Positions 33,265 to 41,927 of a stretch of DNA of 60,689 nt are shown piece after piece. A program made the position numbers and the translations under genes. The stretch covers positions 1 through 60,689 of the forward strand of contig JAOTSA010000002.1 in assembly GCA_030247515.1 (NCBI GenBank), in the 5' to 3' direction. This DNA is from Sulfurimonas sp. Its GTDB lineage: Bacteria; Campylobacterota; Campylobacteria; Campylobacterales; Sulfurimonadaceae. The notes under the pieces are model-generated. The model saw nothing but the letters and a program-made list of their open reading frames with translations, searched no databases and had not been told where the DNA came from. Every line of letters starts with the position of its first letter. Position 1 is the first letter of the stretch.

Positions 33265-34106
33265 TATTTAACCTTTTTCTTTAATAAAATCAATCTTCCA
33301 AGTATATTGAGCGTCAAGATAAACATACTTAGGATAAATGCCGCTGCCCATCCAAGTTTTTGCCAATCTTCATATGGACTTGTCGCATAGTTGTATATCG
33401 TCACAGTAAGTGAAGCTACTGGTTGCATCATATCTGTATTTAGGAAATTGTCGTTAAATGATGTAAAGAGCAGTGGTGCTGTCTCTCCTCCTACACGAGC
33501 TACAGCAAGAAGGATTCCTGTGAGGATTCCCGCTTTTGCTCCACGGTAAACTACTTGCGTAATAACTTTGTATTTTGGCGCACCAAGGGCAAACGCAGCC
33601 TCTCTAAGTGTGGATGGAACAAGCTGAAGCATGTCATCTGTTGTTCTCAAAACGATAGGGAGCATGATGATAGTAAGTGCGATAGAGCCTGCCCATCCGC
33701 TAAAATGTCCCATAGGTGTTACAACGATTGCATAGACAAATGCCCCAATAACGATACTAGGTGCAGACATCATAATGTCGGAAATATCACGAATGATTTC
33801 GCCTACTTTTGATTTTTGACTGTATTCGCTAAGGTATGTACCTGCCAAAACCCCAAGTGGAACGCCAAATAAAGAGGCGTAAAAGACAAGTAGAAGTTGT
33901 CCGATAAGTGCATGCTTTAGTCCACCATCTCCACTTCCTGGAGGTGTTCCCTCTGTTGTGAAAATAGTAAGAGTGAGTGCGTCAATACCATTGATGATTA
34001 AAACACCCAAAATCCAAAACAAAAAACCAATCCCGATAGCTGCAGAAGCAGTTGAGAGAATCATAACGACTTTACTGAGAAAAATTCTTTTTTGTGTGTG
34101 TGTCAT
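33264..34106 (-). CDS. pstA: Phosphate ABC transporter permease PstA
   Basis: 280 residues with six predicted membrane helices and the inner-membrane EAA-type loop ([49 protein letters not shown]), whose [13 protein letters not shown] part is diagnostic for PstA. The N-terminus begins after a short basic segment (MTHTQKRIF). Overlaps pstC by four bases and pstB by one. Confidence 0.94.
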   Translation of the reverse strand: MTHTQKRIFLSKVVMILSTASAAIGIGFLFWILGVLIINGIDALTLTIFTTEGTPPGSGDGGLKHALIGQLLLVFYASLFGVPLGVLAGTYLSEYSQKSKVGEIIRDISDIMMSAPSIVIGAFVYAIVVTPMGHFSGWAGSIALTIIMLPIVLRTTDDMLQLVPSTLREAAFALGAPKYKVITQVVYRGAKAGILTGILLAVARVGGETAPLLFTSFNDNFLNTDMMQPVASLTVTIYNYATSPYEDWQKLGWAAAFILSMFILTLNILGRLILLKKKVK

Positions 34107-34990
34107 TGTCCTACCCTTTTTCTACGTAAAAAATAGAATTTTGCGATTGAGATGATTACAAAACTCACAACAAGAAGAATGAGTGCCAACTCAAAAAGTG
34201 ACGAGTAGTAAAGGTCGCTATCTGCCTCTGCAAACTCATTTGCAAGTGCGACTGGGATAGAGGTTGCAGGCTCTGTAAGGTCTGCAGAGATTTTGTGGAC
34301 ATTTCCCATAACAAAAGTAACCGCCATTGTCTCGCCGATAGCACGTCCAAGAGCTAGGATGAATGAACCGATGATTCCAGATTTTGCGTAAGGGATAATG
34401 ATGTCTTTGATAACGTCCCATTTTGTTCCGCCAAGTGCATAAGCGGACTCTTTGAGGATATCTGGCGTTGTGTTCATAGCATCACGAGTAACTGCCGCCA
34501 TAAAAGGAAGTATCATAATAGAGAGAACTATACCAGCGGTAAGCATACTTATGCCCACGCCGCCAAATGTATCACGGATGATAGGCACAAAGTAAAAAAG
34601 TCCCCACATACCGTAGATGACGGAGGGGATGGCAGCGAGAAGCTCTATGGAGACACTAACGGGGGTTTTGAGCTTTGCATGTGCAATTTCGCTCAAAAAG
34701 ATAGCAATACCGATTGCAACAGGAACAGCTAAAACCATCGCTAAAAATGTGGAGACAACAGAACCGTAGATGGCAGGAAGCGCACCAAATTTTTCTAGGT
34801 TTGGCGCCCATTTGTCCTCTAGGATAAAGTCGAATCCAAACGCCTGTAGCGACTCTAACGAGTGCTCAAATAGTACGGTAAATATCCATGCCAAAAGCAG
34901 CAAAACCCCAAAAGCTATCATCCTTGTGGCATTTGCAAAGATTGTATCGATGATATTTTTCAATAATGCTCCTATGTATAAATTTCGCAA
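34103..34990 (-). CDS. pstC: Phosphate ABC transporter permease PstC
   Basis: 295 residues, six predicted membrane helices. AIPSVIYGMWGLFYFVPIIR and ILKESAYALGGTKWDVIKDIIIPYAKSGIIGSFILALGRAIGETMAV are PstC signatures. First gene of the pstC-pstA-pstB(-phoU) transcript. Its promoter carries a Pho-box direct repeat (35006-35023, read on the minus strand) exactly 10 bases upstream of a TAAAAT at 34990-34995. The -10 touches the start codon region, so if 34990 is the start, the true translational start may be slightly further in. Confidence 0.92.
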   Translation of the reverse strand: MRNLYIGALLKNIIDTIFANATRMIAFGVLLLLAWIFTVLFEHSLESLQAFGFDFILEDKWAPNLEKFGALPAIYGSVVSTFLAMVLAVPVAIGIAIFLSEIAHAKLKTPVSVSIELLAAIPSVIYGMWGLFYFVPIIRDTFGGVGISMLTAGIVLSIMILPFMAAVTRDAMNTTPDILKESAYALGGTKWDVIKDIIIPYAKSGIIGSFILALGRAIGETMAVTFVMGNVHKISADLTEPATSIPVALANEFAEADSDLYYSSLFELALILLVVSFVIISIAKFYFLRRKRVGQ

Positions 34991-35005
34991 TTTTATTTTT
35001 TTATG

Positions 35006-35023
35006 ATTACAAAAAGATTACAA
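35006..35023 (-). promoter_or_regulatory. Pho-box direct repeat, pstC promoter
   Basis: On the minus strand: TTGTAAT-CTTT-TTGTAAT, two 7-mers with an 11-base period. A TAAAAT (34990-34995) follows after exactly 10 bases. Period and geometry equal the enteric PHO box (CTGTCAT repeats, 11-base period, about 10 bases before the -10). On the plus strand the same box lies only two bases before the TATAAT of ppk2 (35026-35031), a less suitable geometry. Confidence 0.8.
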
Positions 35024-35049
35024 GCTATAATAGCCGCAAAAGGAGTCTC

Positions 35050-35925
35050 ATGAAAGAGCAACGAGAATCAAAAGCTGACAGAAGAAAAGCTGACAGAGAC
35101 AGAAGAGAAAGCCCAAAAGAGGGCAAGGTAAGAATTTGGGTAAAAGAGGAGGAGCTTCTTTATGAAGAGGAGCTTCAAAAACTACAGATTGAACTTTTAA
35201 AATTTCAAAATCATGTCAAAGAGAAGGGTCTTAAGGTTTTAATGATTTTTGAGGGACGTGATGCCGCTGGAAAGGGCGGAACCATCAAAAGAATAACAGA
35301 GCATCTTAACCCAAGAGGAGCAAGAGTTGTAGCACTTCTCAAGCCAAGCGACCAAGAGATGACACAGTGGTATTTTCAACGCTATGTCGGACACCTGCCG
35401 AGTGCTGGAGAGATAGTTCTTTTTGACAGAAGCTGGTACAACAGAGCGATGGTAGAGCCTGTTATGGGCTTTTGTACGCAAAGACAACAGAGCAAATTTC
35501 TCAAAGATGCACCGCTTTTTGAGAGGATGCTTGTGGAGGATGATATCAAAATCTTTAAATTCTACTTCTCTGTTACCAAAGAGGAGCAAGCGAGAAGATT
35601 TGCAAAAAGGGAGCAAGACCCGCTAAAACAGTACAAATTTTCTCCAGTTGACCTCAAAGCGCAAGAACTTTGGGATGAGTATGCGTTGGCAAAATACATG
35701 ATGCTTAGTGCAACACACACTGATGTTGCGCCGTGGACGGTTATCAAGAGCGATAGCAAGAGAAGAGCAAGACTTAACACCATTAAGCATATTTTAAATT
35801 TTGTAAACTATCCAGACAAGATAGACGCAAGTAAGATAGAGGTGGAAAAAGATGTTGTAATCTTTGGAAGAGACGAGGCTATCGCTATGGAGAGCTTTTT
35901 CAAGTTTACCTCAAAAGGGGAGTGA
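35050..35925 (+). CDS. ppk2: Polyphosphate kinase 2
   Basis: 291 residues from the ATG at 35050, which has AAAGGAG just upstream; the longer frame from 34966 runs through the promoter. A highly charged N-terminus (ADRRKADRDRRESPKEG) precedes the P-loop domain: Walker A EGRDAAGKGGTIKRI, lid and Walker B VLFDRSWYNRAMVEPVMGFC, then PPK2-specific KEEQARRFAKREQDPLKQYKFSPVD. PPK2 class I enzymes use polyphosphate to phosphorylate GDP/ADP or run in reverse. Its position, divergent from pstC and before pstS, puts polyphosphate turnover in the phosphate island. Confidence 0.93.
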   Translation: MKEQRESKADRRKADRDRRESPKEGKVRIWVKEEELLYEEELQKLQIELLKFQNHVKEKGLKVLMIFEGRDAAGKGGTIKRITEHLNPRGARVVALLKPSDQEMTQWYFQRYVGHLPSAGEIVLFDRSWYNRAMVEPVMGFCTQRQQSKFLKDAPLFERMLVEDDIKIFKFYFSVTKEEQARRFAKREQDPLKQYKFSPVDLKAQELWDEYALAKYMMLSATHTDVAPWTVIKSDSKRRARLNTIKHILNFVNYPDKIDASKIEVEKDVVIFGRDEAIAMESFFKFTSKGE

Positions 35926-35930
35926 TTTTT

Positions 35931-35948
35931 TTGTAATCGTCTTGTAAT
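35931..35948 (+). promoter_or_regulatory. Pho-box direct repeat, pstS promoter
   Basis: TTGTAAT-CGTC-TTGTAAT, 11-base period, followed after exactly 10 bases by TACAAT (35959-35964). This gives pstS its own promoter separate from ppk2. Confidence 0.85.
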
Positions 35949-35991
35949 GCAGAGGAACTACAATTTCGCAAACATTCAAAAAGGAAAACAA

Positions 35992-36996
35992 ATGTTAAAG
36001 AAATTAGCTCTAGCTACATTGGTTGCTGCTGCGTCGATTACATCATCGTTTGCGGCTGATAAGATAAGCGGGGCAGGTGCAACTTTCCCAGCACCTGTAT
36101 ATTATGATTGGGCATTCAATTATAAAAATGAGACAAGCAACGTTGTAAACTATCAGTCTATCGGTTCAGGCGGCGGTGTTAAACAAATCGCTAACAGAAC
36201 AGTAAACTTTGGTGCTTCTGATGAGTCTATTGAGCCGCTTAAACTTGCAAAAGACAACTTGTTTCAATTTCCAGCAGTTATCGGTTCTATCGTTGTTGCG
36301 TTTAATGTAAGCGGTATCAAAGATGCTACTTTGAAACTTAAAAACGAAGTTGTTGCAGATATCTTTGCAGGAAAAATCACTATGTGGAACGACCCTGCTA
36401 TCATGGCAGACAACCAAGGGTTAAATCTTCCAAACCAAAAAATCGTTGTAGTACACCGCTCTGATGGCTCTGGAACAACTTTTAACTTTACATACTATCT
36501 AACACAAGTTTCTAAAAACTGGAAAGACAAGTATGGAACTGGTAAAGCTATCGACTGGGCAACAGGTATCGGTGGAAAAGGAAATGAGGGCGTAACAAGC
36601 CTTATCAAAGAGACTCCAAACTCTATCGGTTATATCGAAAACGCATATAAAGAGAAAAACAACCTAAGTGCTGCTGTTCTTCAAACTGCAAACGGTAAAT
36701 GGGTTGCTGCAACAGAAGAGAACTTCAAAGCTGCTGCAAAGTATGCAAACTGGACAAAAGAGAAGCACTTCCACTCTGTATTGGCACTTCAACAAGGTGA
36801 TACATCTTACCCAGTCGTAGCGGCAACATTTATTTTGCTTCCAAGAGAAGGTGGCGAGATGAACAAAAAAGTGGTTGCTTTTTATGACTATGCGTTCAAA
36901 AAGGGCGATGAAGCTGCTAAAAAGTTAGGTTATATCCCACTTCCTGAAGAGACTAAAAAAGTGATCAGAGAGTACTGGGCAGAAAACGTAAAATAA
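35992..36996 (+). CDS. pstS: Phosphate-binding periplasmic protein PstS
   Basis: 334 residues with signal peptide MLKKLALATLVAAASITSSFA. SGAGATFPAPVYYDWAFNYK, IGSGGGVKQIANRTVNFGASDE and VVHRSDGSGTTFNFTYYL are the phosphate-contact segments. AAAGGA precedes the ATG at 35992; an in-frame ATG at 35947 lies before the -10 box and cannot be used. It delivers phosphate to PstCA. It is separated from pstCAB by ppk2 and in opposite orientation, but shares the same Pho-box. Confidence 0.95.
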   Translation: MLKKLALATLVAAASITSSFAADKISGAGATFPAPVYYDWAFNYKNETSNVVNYQSIGSGGGVKQIANRTVNFGASDESIEPLKLAKDNLFQFPAVIGSIVVAFNVSGIKDATLKLKNEVVADIFAGKITMWNDPAIMADNQGLNLPNQKIVVVHRSDGSGTTFNFTYYLTQVSKNWKDKYGTGKAIDWATGIGGKGNEGVTSLIKETPNSIGYIENAYKEKNNLSAAVLQTANGKWVAATEENFKAAAKYANWTKEKHFHSVLALQQGDTSYPVVAATFILLPREGGEMNKKVVAFYDYAFKKGDEAAKKLGYIPLPEETKKVIREYWAENVK

Positions 36997-37050
36997 TAAC
37001 AAAAACTTATATACATTCTCAAAATTTCTCTCCTAAGAAATTCTCCTATA

Positions 37051-37088
37051 AAGCCCCTGCATGCGACCGTATGTAGGGGCTTTTTTTA
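37051..37088 (+). terminator. Strong intrinsic terminator after pstS
   Basis: AAGCCCCTGCAT/ATGTAGGGGCTT stem (one mismatch or wobble near the loop) followed by seven T residues. Confidence 0.9.
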
Positions 37089-37116
37089 TTTTAAGAACCC
37101 CTGTCTCAGCCATATT

Positions 37117-37134
37117 TTGTAATCCTTTCGTAAT
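37117..37134 (+). promoter_or_regulatory. Pho-box direct repeat, porin promoter
   Basis: TTGTAAT-CCTT-TCGTAAT (one change from the other two boxes), followed after exactly 10 bases by TATACT (37145-37150). Identical geometry to the pstC and pstS promoters. Confidence 0.8.
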
Positions 37135-37180
37135 CTAATAATTTTATACTTCCCTTACAAAAAAATAAGGGATTGTAACA

Positions 37181-38470
37181 ATGAAAAAAATCGTTCTATC
37201 AACAATAGCTGCCTTGGCAGTAAGTGCTACAAGCTTAAGTGCTGCACAGCAGTTTTATGTAGATGAAAAAGGACAGGTGTTTACTACTTCAGCATCTGAT
37301 CGTATTGCTATCGAAAACAAAGAGAGTCCAGTTCTTTCTAAAGCAAAAAGTCTTGAGTTTAGTGGTACTCACTATTTTGGTTATACATCTGCTGATCCAC
37401 AAACAACAAGTTCTGCTGCAGACGCAGATGCTAAAGTTACTGTTCCAGTTGGAATAGATACAGCTGCTTATGCTGCTCGTTCAAGCGGATTTGAGCTTCG
37501 CCGTAACTATGTTCAGGTAAAAGGTTTCTTTAACGATAAAGATTACTGGCGTGTAACTATGGATACAACAAAAGAGTTGGCTTCTAGCAAATCATACGCT
37601 GATGTATTTGTTAAATATGCTTACCTTTACATAGACGGAGTTCTTCCATATACGGGAGTAGAGTTTGGTATCGCACACCGCCCATGGATTGACTATGAAG
37701 AGCATAACGGTTGGTTCTATCGTTCATTTAACAAAGTTGTTGTTGAAGAGAAAGGAACAGCTACTGAGTCTGGTGTTGACCTTATGAACTCTGCAGACCT
37801 TGGAGCAAACTTTAAAACTAGAACAGACTTTGTTAGTTCTGAAATAGGTGTATTTAACGGCGAGGGTTACCACGCAGATAAAAAAGCTGCAAACCAAGAG
37901 AATGATTCTAAAATGTCTGTTGAGTGGCGTTTAACGGGTCACCTTATCGGCAGTGGTACAAAAGTAGGTAAGCAAGACCGTACAAAAGATACTTATGCAC
38001 ACCTTTCAACTTTCGGTTTGATTTCTCATAACCACAAAGATGACACTGTTGCTCAGGGCGTTGCAGGTGAGTACGACAGAGCATTTTACGGTATCCATGC
38101 AGTTTATAACCAACCGCTTTTCTTGGTTGCCGCTCAGTATATAGATGCAGAAGACAAAGCAAGAAATACTGCTATAACAGATGGCAAAGAGTACGATGTT
38201 GTCTCAATCAATGCTGAAATCAGACCAATGACAGATTGGACGATTATCGGAAGATATGATGATTACAAAATTGACAAAGTTGCAAATACTACAGGTGTAA
38301 AAACAGTTTCTGCTGATGGCACTAAGGTTATTGCAGGTTTGGCTTACAAGTATAACAAAAATGTAACTTTTATCGGTTCTGGTAAGTTCATAGATGAAGA
38401 AAAAGCAAACGGCGGTGACACTGGACAATCTAAAGATGTTTATATGCTCACTACTGAAGTAAAATGGTAA
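37181..38470 (+). CDS. Porin, probably phosphate-regulated
   Basis: 429-residue precursor with a signal peptide (MKKIVLSTIAALAVSATSLSA). The mature protein is rich in amphipathic strands (GFELRRNYVQVKGFF, YWRVTMDTTKELA, VFVKYAYLYIDGVLPYTGVEFGIAHRPWIDYEEHNGW) and ends with MLTTEVKW, an aromatic beta-signal. The FELRRxYVxVKGxFxxxxYWRVTMD pattern resembles OprO/P-like phosphate porins. Together with its Pho-box promoter and place after pstS, an outer-membrane route for phosphate or polyphosphate is the most natural role; specificity is inferred, not seen. Confidence 0.78.
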   Translation: MKKIVLSTIAALAVSATSLSAAQQFYVDEKGQVFTTSASDRIAIENKESPVLSKAKSLEFSGTHYFGYTSADPQTTSSAADADAKVTVPVGIDTAAYAARSSGFELRRNYVQVKGFFNDKDYWRVTMDTTKELASSKSYADVFVKYAYLYIDGVLPYTGVEFGIAHRPWIDYEEHNGWFYRSFNKVVVEEKGTATESGVDLMNSADLGANFKTRTDFVSSEIGVFNGEGYHADKKAANQENDSKMSVEWRLTGHLIGSGTKVGKQDRTKDTYAHLSTFGLISHNHKDDTVAQGVAGEYDRAFYGIHAVYNQPLFLVAAQYIDAEDKARNTAITDGKEYDVVSINAEIRPMTDWTIIGRYDDYKIDKVANTTGVKTVSADGTKVIAGLAYKYNKNVTFIGSGKFIDEEKANGGDTGQSKDVYMLTTEVKW

Positions 38471-38519
38471 TCATCTAAACGAAGTTAATTTTTCTCTCTC
38501 CTCCTTTTCTCTCCTAAAT

Positions 38520-38541
38520 AAAGCCCTTTTTTGGGCTTTAA
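38520..38541 (+). terminator. Terminator after the phosphate-island porin
   Basis: AAAGCCC-tttttt-GGGCTTT (38520-38539) with an AT-rich tail; short but perfect stem. Confidence 0.7.
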
Positions 38542-38582
38542 AATTACAAATTAGTACCATTTCATATACTCTGTTAACACCA

Positions 38583-38595
38583 TTTTAGATAAAAT
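38583..38595 (+). promoter_or_regulatory. Extended -10 promoter of ilvE
   Basis: TTTTAGA followed by TAAAAT (38590-38595), 37 bases before the ilvE start; T-rich with no -35. Confidence 0.45.
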
Positions 38596-38632
38596 AGCGA
38601 CAATTTTTATCTCATAATTATTGGAGAAGCAG

Positions 38633-39553
38633 ATGGATGCAGCGAAGTATATTTGGATGAATGGAAAGTTTGTGGCTTGGGATGATGCAAAAGTGCATGT
38701 TCTTTCACACACTATCCATTATGGAAACGGCGTTATTGAGGGTACAAAAGCATACAAAACCGAAAAAGGGTATGCGATTTTCCGTCTAAATGACCACACA
38801 AAAAGACTTAAAGAGTCTGCAAAGATGACGCTCATTGACATCCCTTTTAGTGTTGAAGAGATGAATGAAGCACAACTAGAGCTTTTAAGAAGAAATGAAT
38901 TTACAGGCGACAATGTTTACATTCGTCCTTTCGCATTTTTGGGTTATGGTGTTATGGGTGTTTATCACAAAAATGCACCAGTTGAGACGGTTATGTCTGC
39001 TTGGGAATGGGGTGCTTATCTTGGTGAAGAGGGGATGAAAAAAGGGATTAAACTCAAAATCGTCTCTATGACAAGACCTGCAAACACTTCTAACATGGGC
39101 AAAGCAAAAGCAACTGCAAACTATCTCAACTCACAAATGGCAAAGTATGAAGCGATTGACTGTGGTTATGAAGAGGCACTTCTTTTGGATGACCAAGGCT
39201 ATGTTGCAGAAGCTAGCGGTGCGAGCTTTTTCATGGTAAAAAATGGTGTACTTATCACTCCTCCAAATGACAACTCATTAGAGTCTATCACACAAAAAAC
39301 CACTATTGAATTAGCTACCGATATGGGCATCAAGGTAGAACGTCGCCGTATCTCAAGAGAGGATGTCTATACTGCTGATGAGGCATTTTTGACAGGAACA
39401 GCGGCGGAGATAACCCCAGTGCGTCATGTGGACGGCAGAGATATCGGATGTGGCGCACGTGGCGAGATGACAGAGAAGCTTCAAAGTAAATATTTTGATG
39501 TAGTCTTTGGCAGAGATAAAAAGTACGAGCATTATTTGACGTACATAAACTAA
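38633..39553 (+). CDS. ilvE: Branched-chain amino-acid aminotransferase
   Basis: 306 residues, fold-type IV PLP enzyme for the last step of Leu/Ile/Val synthesis. IWMNGKFVAWDDAKVHVLSHTIHYGNGVIEG at the N-terminus, KAKATANYLNSQMAKYEA with the PLP lysine region, and EALLLDDQGYVAEASGASFFMV. The ATG at 38633 has GGAGAAG upstream; an in-frame TTG at 38621 overlaps that ribosome-binding site and is rejected. Confidence 0.94.
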   Translation: MDAAKYIWMNGKFVAWDDAKVHVLSHTIHYGNGVIEGTKAYKTEKGYAIFRLNDHTKRLKESAKMTLIDIPFSVEEMNEAQLELLRRNEFTGDNVYIRPFAFLGYGVMGVYHKNAPVETVMSAWEWGAYLGEEGMKKGIKLKIVSMTRPANTSNMGKAKATANYLNSQMAKYEAIDCGYEEALLLDDQGYVAEASGASFFMVKNGVLITPPNDNSLESITQKTTIELATDMGIKVERRRISREDVYTADEAFLTGTAAEITPVRHVDGRDIGCGARGEMTEKLQSKYFDVVFGRDKKYEHYLTYIN

Positions 39554-39580
39554 TCACGTACCAGATTAAGGAAACAAAAA

Positions 39581-40723
39581 ATGAAGGAAAACATAACAAT
39601 GGCTTCAGATATGAATGACTATTTTAACAAAAAGAAGAGCCAAGGTGAAGGTTTTGAGAAAAAGTCTAGTGGAACAGATGGAAATGGCGGAAGTGGCAAT
39701 GGTGGTGGCGGTGCAAACATGCCACAAATGCCAAAGATAGATTTCAATTTTGGTGGCTCTAAAGCAGGGATTACTTACTTTCTTATCGCTATCGTCTTAG
39801 TGCTAGTTTTGGCAAAGCCATTTACCATCATAGAAGAGGGTGAGCGAGGGATTCTTAGCACAAATGGAAAATATTCCGACCAGTCACTTCTTCCAGGACT
39901 TCATTTTATTTTGCCTGTGATTCAAAAAGTCTATATCGTTGACACAAAAGTGCGCATCATTAACTATGCTTCAAGCATAGAAGCAGGCGGCGGAAGTGCC
40001 TCTTCTGGCATCAACGCAAAACCTGCAATTACTGTTTTAGATAAGCGTGGACTTCCAGTTGCAATTGAACTAACTGTTCAGTACAGACTAAACGCACAGT
40101 ATGCGGCGCAAACTATCTCTAACTGGGGCTTTAGCTGGGAAGATAAAATCATCAACCCTGTTGCAAGAGATATTGTTCGTAACATTGTTGGAAAGTATGA
40201 CGCAGAAAATCTTCCGCAGATGAGAAACACAATAGCAACTGAGATAGAAACTGGCATCAGAGACAGTGTCGCAAATCTTGAAAATGCACCAGCGGATTTG
40301 CAGTCAATACAGCTTAGAGAGATTGTGTTACCTCCAAAAGTAAAAGAGCAGATAGAAAATGTCCAAATTGCAAAACAGCAGGTGCAACGTGCTGAGCAAG
40401 AGGTACAGCGTGCTGAACAAGAGGCACTTAGACGTGCCGCAGAGTCAAGAGGTATCGCTGAAAAAGCAAGAATCGAAGCACAAGGTTTAGCAGATGCAGT
40501 GACCATCGAAGCAGAGGCAAAAGCAAAAGCAAATCATCTAGTCTCAAAATCTTTAACTCCAGACCTTTTAAAGCTAGAGCAGATTCAGATTCAAGGCAAG
40601 TTTAATGAGGCACTCAAAGAGAACAAAGATGCGAAGATTTTCTTAACACCTGGCGGTTCAACGCCAAATATCTGGGTGGACATGAAAGACGCTAAACAGA
40701 GAACTTCAACAGCTGCAGAGTAA
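39581..40723 (+). CDS. SPFH/prohibitin-domain membrane protein, HflK-like
   Basis: 380 residues. A Gly/Ser/Asn-rich N-terminal tail (about 25-48), one membrane helix (about 62-80, TYFLIAIVLVLVLAKP), the SPFH domain (about 82-260: IIEEGERGILSTNGKY...LPGLHFILPVIQKVYIVDTKV) and a long coiled coil (QQVQRAEQEVQRAEQEALRRAAESRG). These proteins form ring or cage assemblies in the inner membrane and often control FtsH. A second ATG (39599, MASDMNDYF) has an equally good AAGGA and may be the real start. Confidence 0.82.
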   Translation: MKENITMASDMNDYFNKKKSQGEGFEKKSSGTDGNGGSGNGGGGANMPQMPKIDFNFGGSKAGITYFLIAIVLVLVLAKPFTIIEEGERGILSTNGKYSDQSLLPGLHFILPVIQKVYIVDTKVRIINYASSIEAGGGSASSGINAKPAITVLDKRGLPVAIELTVQYRLNAQYAAQTISNWGFSWEDKIINPVARDIVRNIVGKYDAENLPQMRNTIATEIETGIRDSVANLENAPADLQSIQLREIVLPPKVKEQIENVQIAKQQVQRAEQEVQRAEQEALRRAAESRGIAEKARIEAQGLADAVTIEAEAKAKANHLVSKSLTPDLLKLEQIQIQGKFNEALKENKDAKIFLTPGGSTPNIWVDMKDAKQRTSTAAE

Positions 40724-40730
40724 GTAAAAG

Positions 40731-41411
40731 ATGCAAAAGATAATAGATAAAATAGACTGGCAAAAAATCGAACTTTTGCCAGTTATCGTCCAAGATGTGC
40801 TAAGCAACGAAGTTCTGATGATGGCATATATGGATAAAGAAGCACTAGAACTCTCGCTCAAAACCAGAGTAGCACACTACTTTTCACGCTCCAAACAGCG
40901 TATCTGGAAAAAAGGCGAGAGCAGTGGACATATCCAAGAAATCCACTCTTTTAACATAGATTGCGATAACGATACGCTACTTATAAAAGTCACACAACAC
41001 GGCGTAGCGTGTCATACAGGACGACCGTCATGCTTCTTTACAGAGCTTGAGAGTGGAGCGATAGAGAGTGAAGTAGAGGTTAGCAGTGAAGCACTTTATG
41101 GTGTTATCGACACGCTCTATCACACTATCCAAGAACGTAAAAATGCCGACCCATCATCTTCATGGACAGCAAAACTTCTAAGCAAAGGTGACAATGCAAT
41201 TTTGAAAAAAGTTGTAGAAGAGGCAGGCGAATTTAGCTTTGCGTGCAAAGATAATGATGTGCATGAGATTATCTATGAAGCAGCAGATTTGACCTACCAC
41301 GTGCTTGTTGCTCTTGCTGCAAAAAATATCTCTCCAGACAGAGTCAAACAAGAGCTTGCTCGCAGATTTGGCATGAGCGGAATCGCTGAGAAAAACGCAA
41401 GAGATACTTAA
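40731..41411 (+). CDS. hisIE: Bifunctional HisIE
   Basis: 226 residues. N-terminal phosphoribosyl-AMP cyclohydrolase (VLMMAYMDKEALELSLKT, SRSKQRIWKKGESSGHIQ, DCDNDTLLIKVTQHGVACHTGRPSCFF with the zinc Cys residues) is fused to C-terminal phosphoribosyl-ATP pyrophosphatase (about 120-226: WTAKLLSKGDNAILKKVVEEAGEF, DLTYHVLVAL). They catalyse steps 2 and 3 of histidine synthesis. It is followed directly by the DUF2393 pair. Confidence 0.95.
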   Translation: MQKIIDKIDWQKIELLPVIVQDVLSNEVLMMAYMDKEALELSLKTRVAHYFSRSKQRIWKKGESSGHIQEIHSFNIDCDNDTLLIKVTQHGVACHTGRPSCFFTELESGAIESEVEVSSEALYGVIDTLYHTIQERKNADPSSSWTAKLLSKGDNAILKKVVEEAGEFSFACKDNDVHEIIYEAADLTYHVLVALAAKNISPDRVKQELARRFGMSGIAEKNARDT

Positions 41412-41927
41412 ATGGCTATACAAAAGCTAAGCGAATTTATCAAAAATCTTATCATTTATGATTATATACTTTTTGGAAGTTTGCTTGCTCTTTTCCTTCT
41501 CTTTATCATCTTGGGAATTATTTTTCGCCATAGACTTGGCGTTGCCCTTTTTTTTATTTTTTTGGCTTTTTCTCTGCTTTTAGGCGGTGCAACTTTTGGA
41601 TATAAAGCGATGCATGACTACCTCTTCAAAAATGAAACAGTACTTCTAAGTCAGAAGAAACTCTCCTTTACACAAGCTGCCGTTGTTTATGGAACGCTCA
41701 AAAATGTATCAAAAAAAGATTTTAAAAGTTGTGAGGTAAGTGCAACGGTATATAGAGTGAGTGGCAATATTTGGAAGGATACTGTTCGAAGATTAAAGCC
41801 AATCACAAAAATGTCGATAGTGGAAGAGAATATTGCCATAGATGAAGAGAGGGATATAAAGATTATCATTGACCCTTTTACTTATGGCGGGGATTATAAT
41901 GTAACACTGGGAGCGGATTGTAGATGA
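41412..41927 (+). CDS. DUF2393-like membrane protein (first of two)
   Basis: 171 residues: two N-terminal membrane helices (about 17-38 and 43-65), then a predicted periplasmic beta-rich domain of about 105 residues (YGTLKNVSKKDFKSCEVSATVYRVSG...). The domain has the pattern of DUF2393/FxLYD-like beta sandwiches. Paralogous in layout to the next gene, with which it overlaps by four bases. ATG directly follows the hisIE stop. Function unknown. Confidence 0.65.
   Translation: MAIQKLSEFIKNLIIYDYILFGSLLALFLLFIILGIIFRHRLGVALFFIFLAFSLLLGGATFGYKAMHDYLFKNETVLLSQKKLSFTQAAVVYGTLKNVSKKDFKSCEVSATVYRVSGNIWKDTVRRLKPITKMSIVEENIAIDEERDIKIIIDPFTYGGDYNVTLGADCR

Noticed and set aside
35024-35031. Pho-box as activator of ppk2
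   Set aside because: On the plus strand the box is only two bases from the TATAAT, unlike the constant 10 bases at pstC, pstS and the porin; the box is assigned to pstC.
38621-38632. TTG start for ilvE
   Set aside because: The TTG is part of the TTGGAGAAG ribosome-binding site of the real ATG at 38633.
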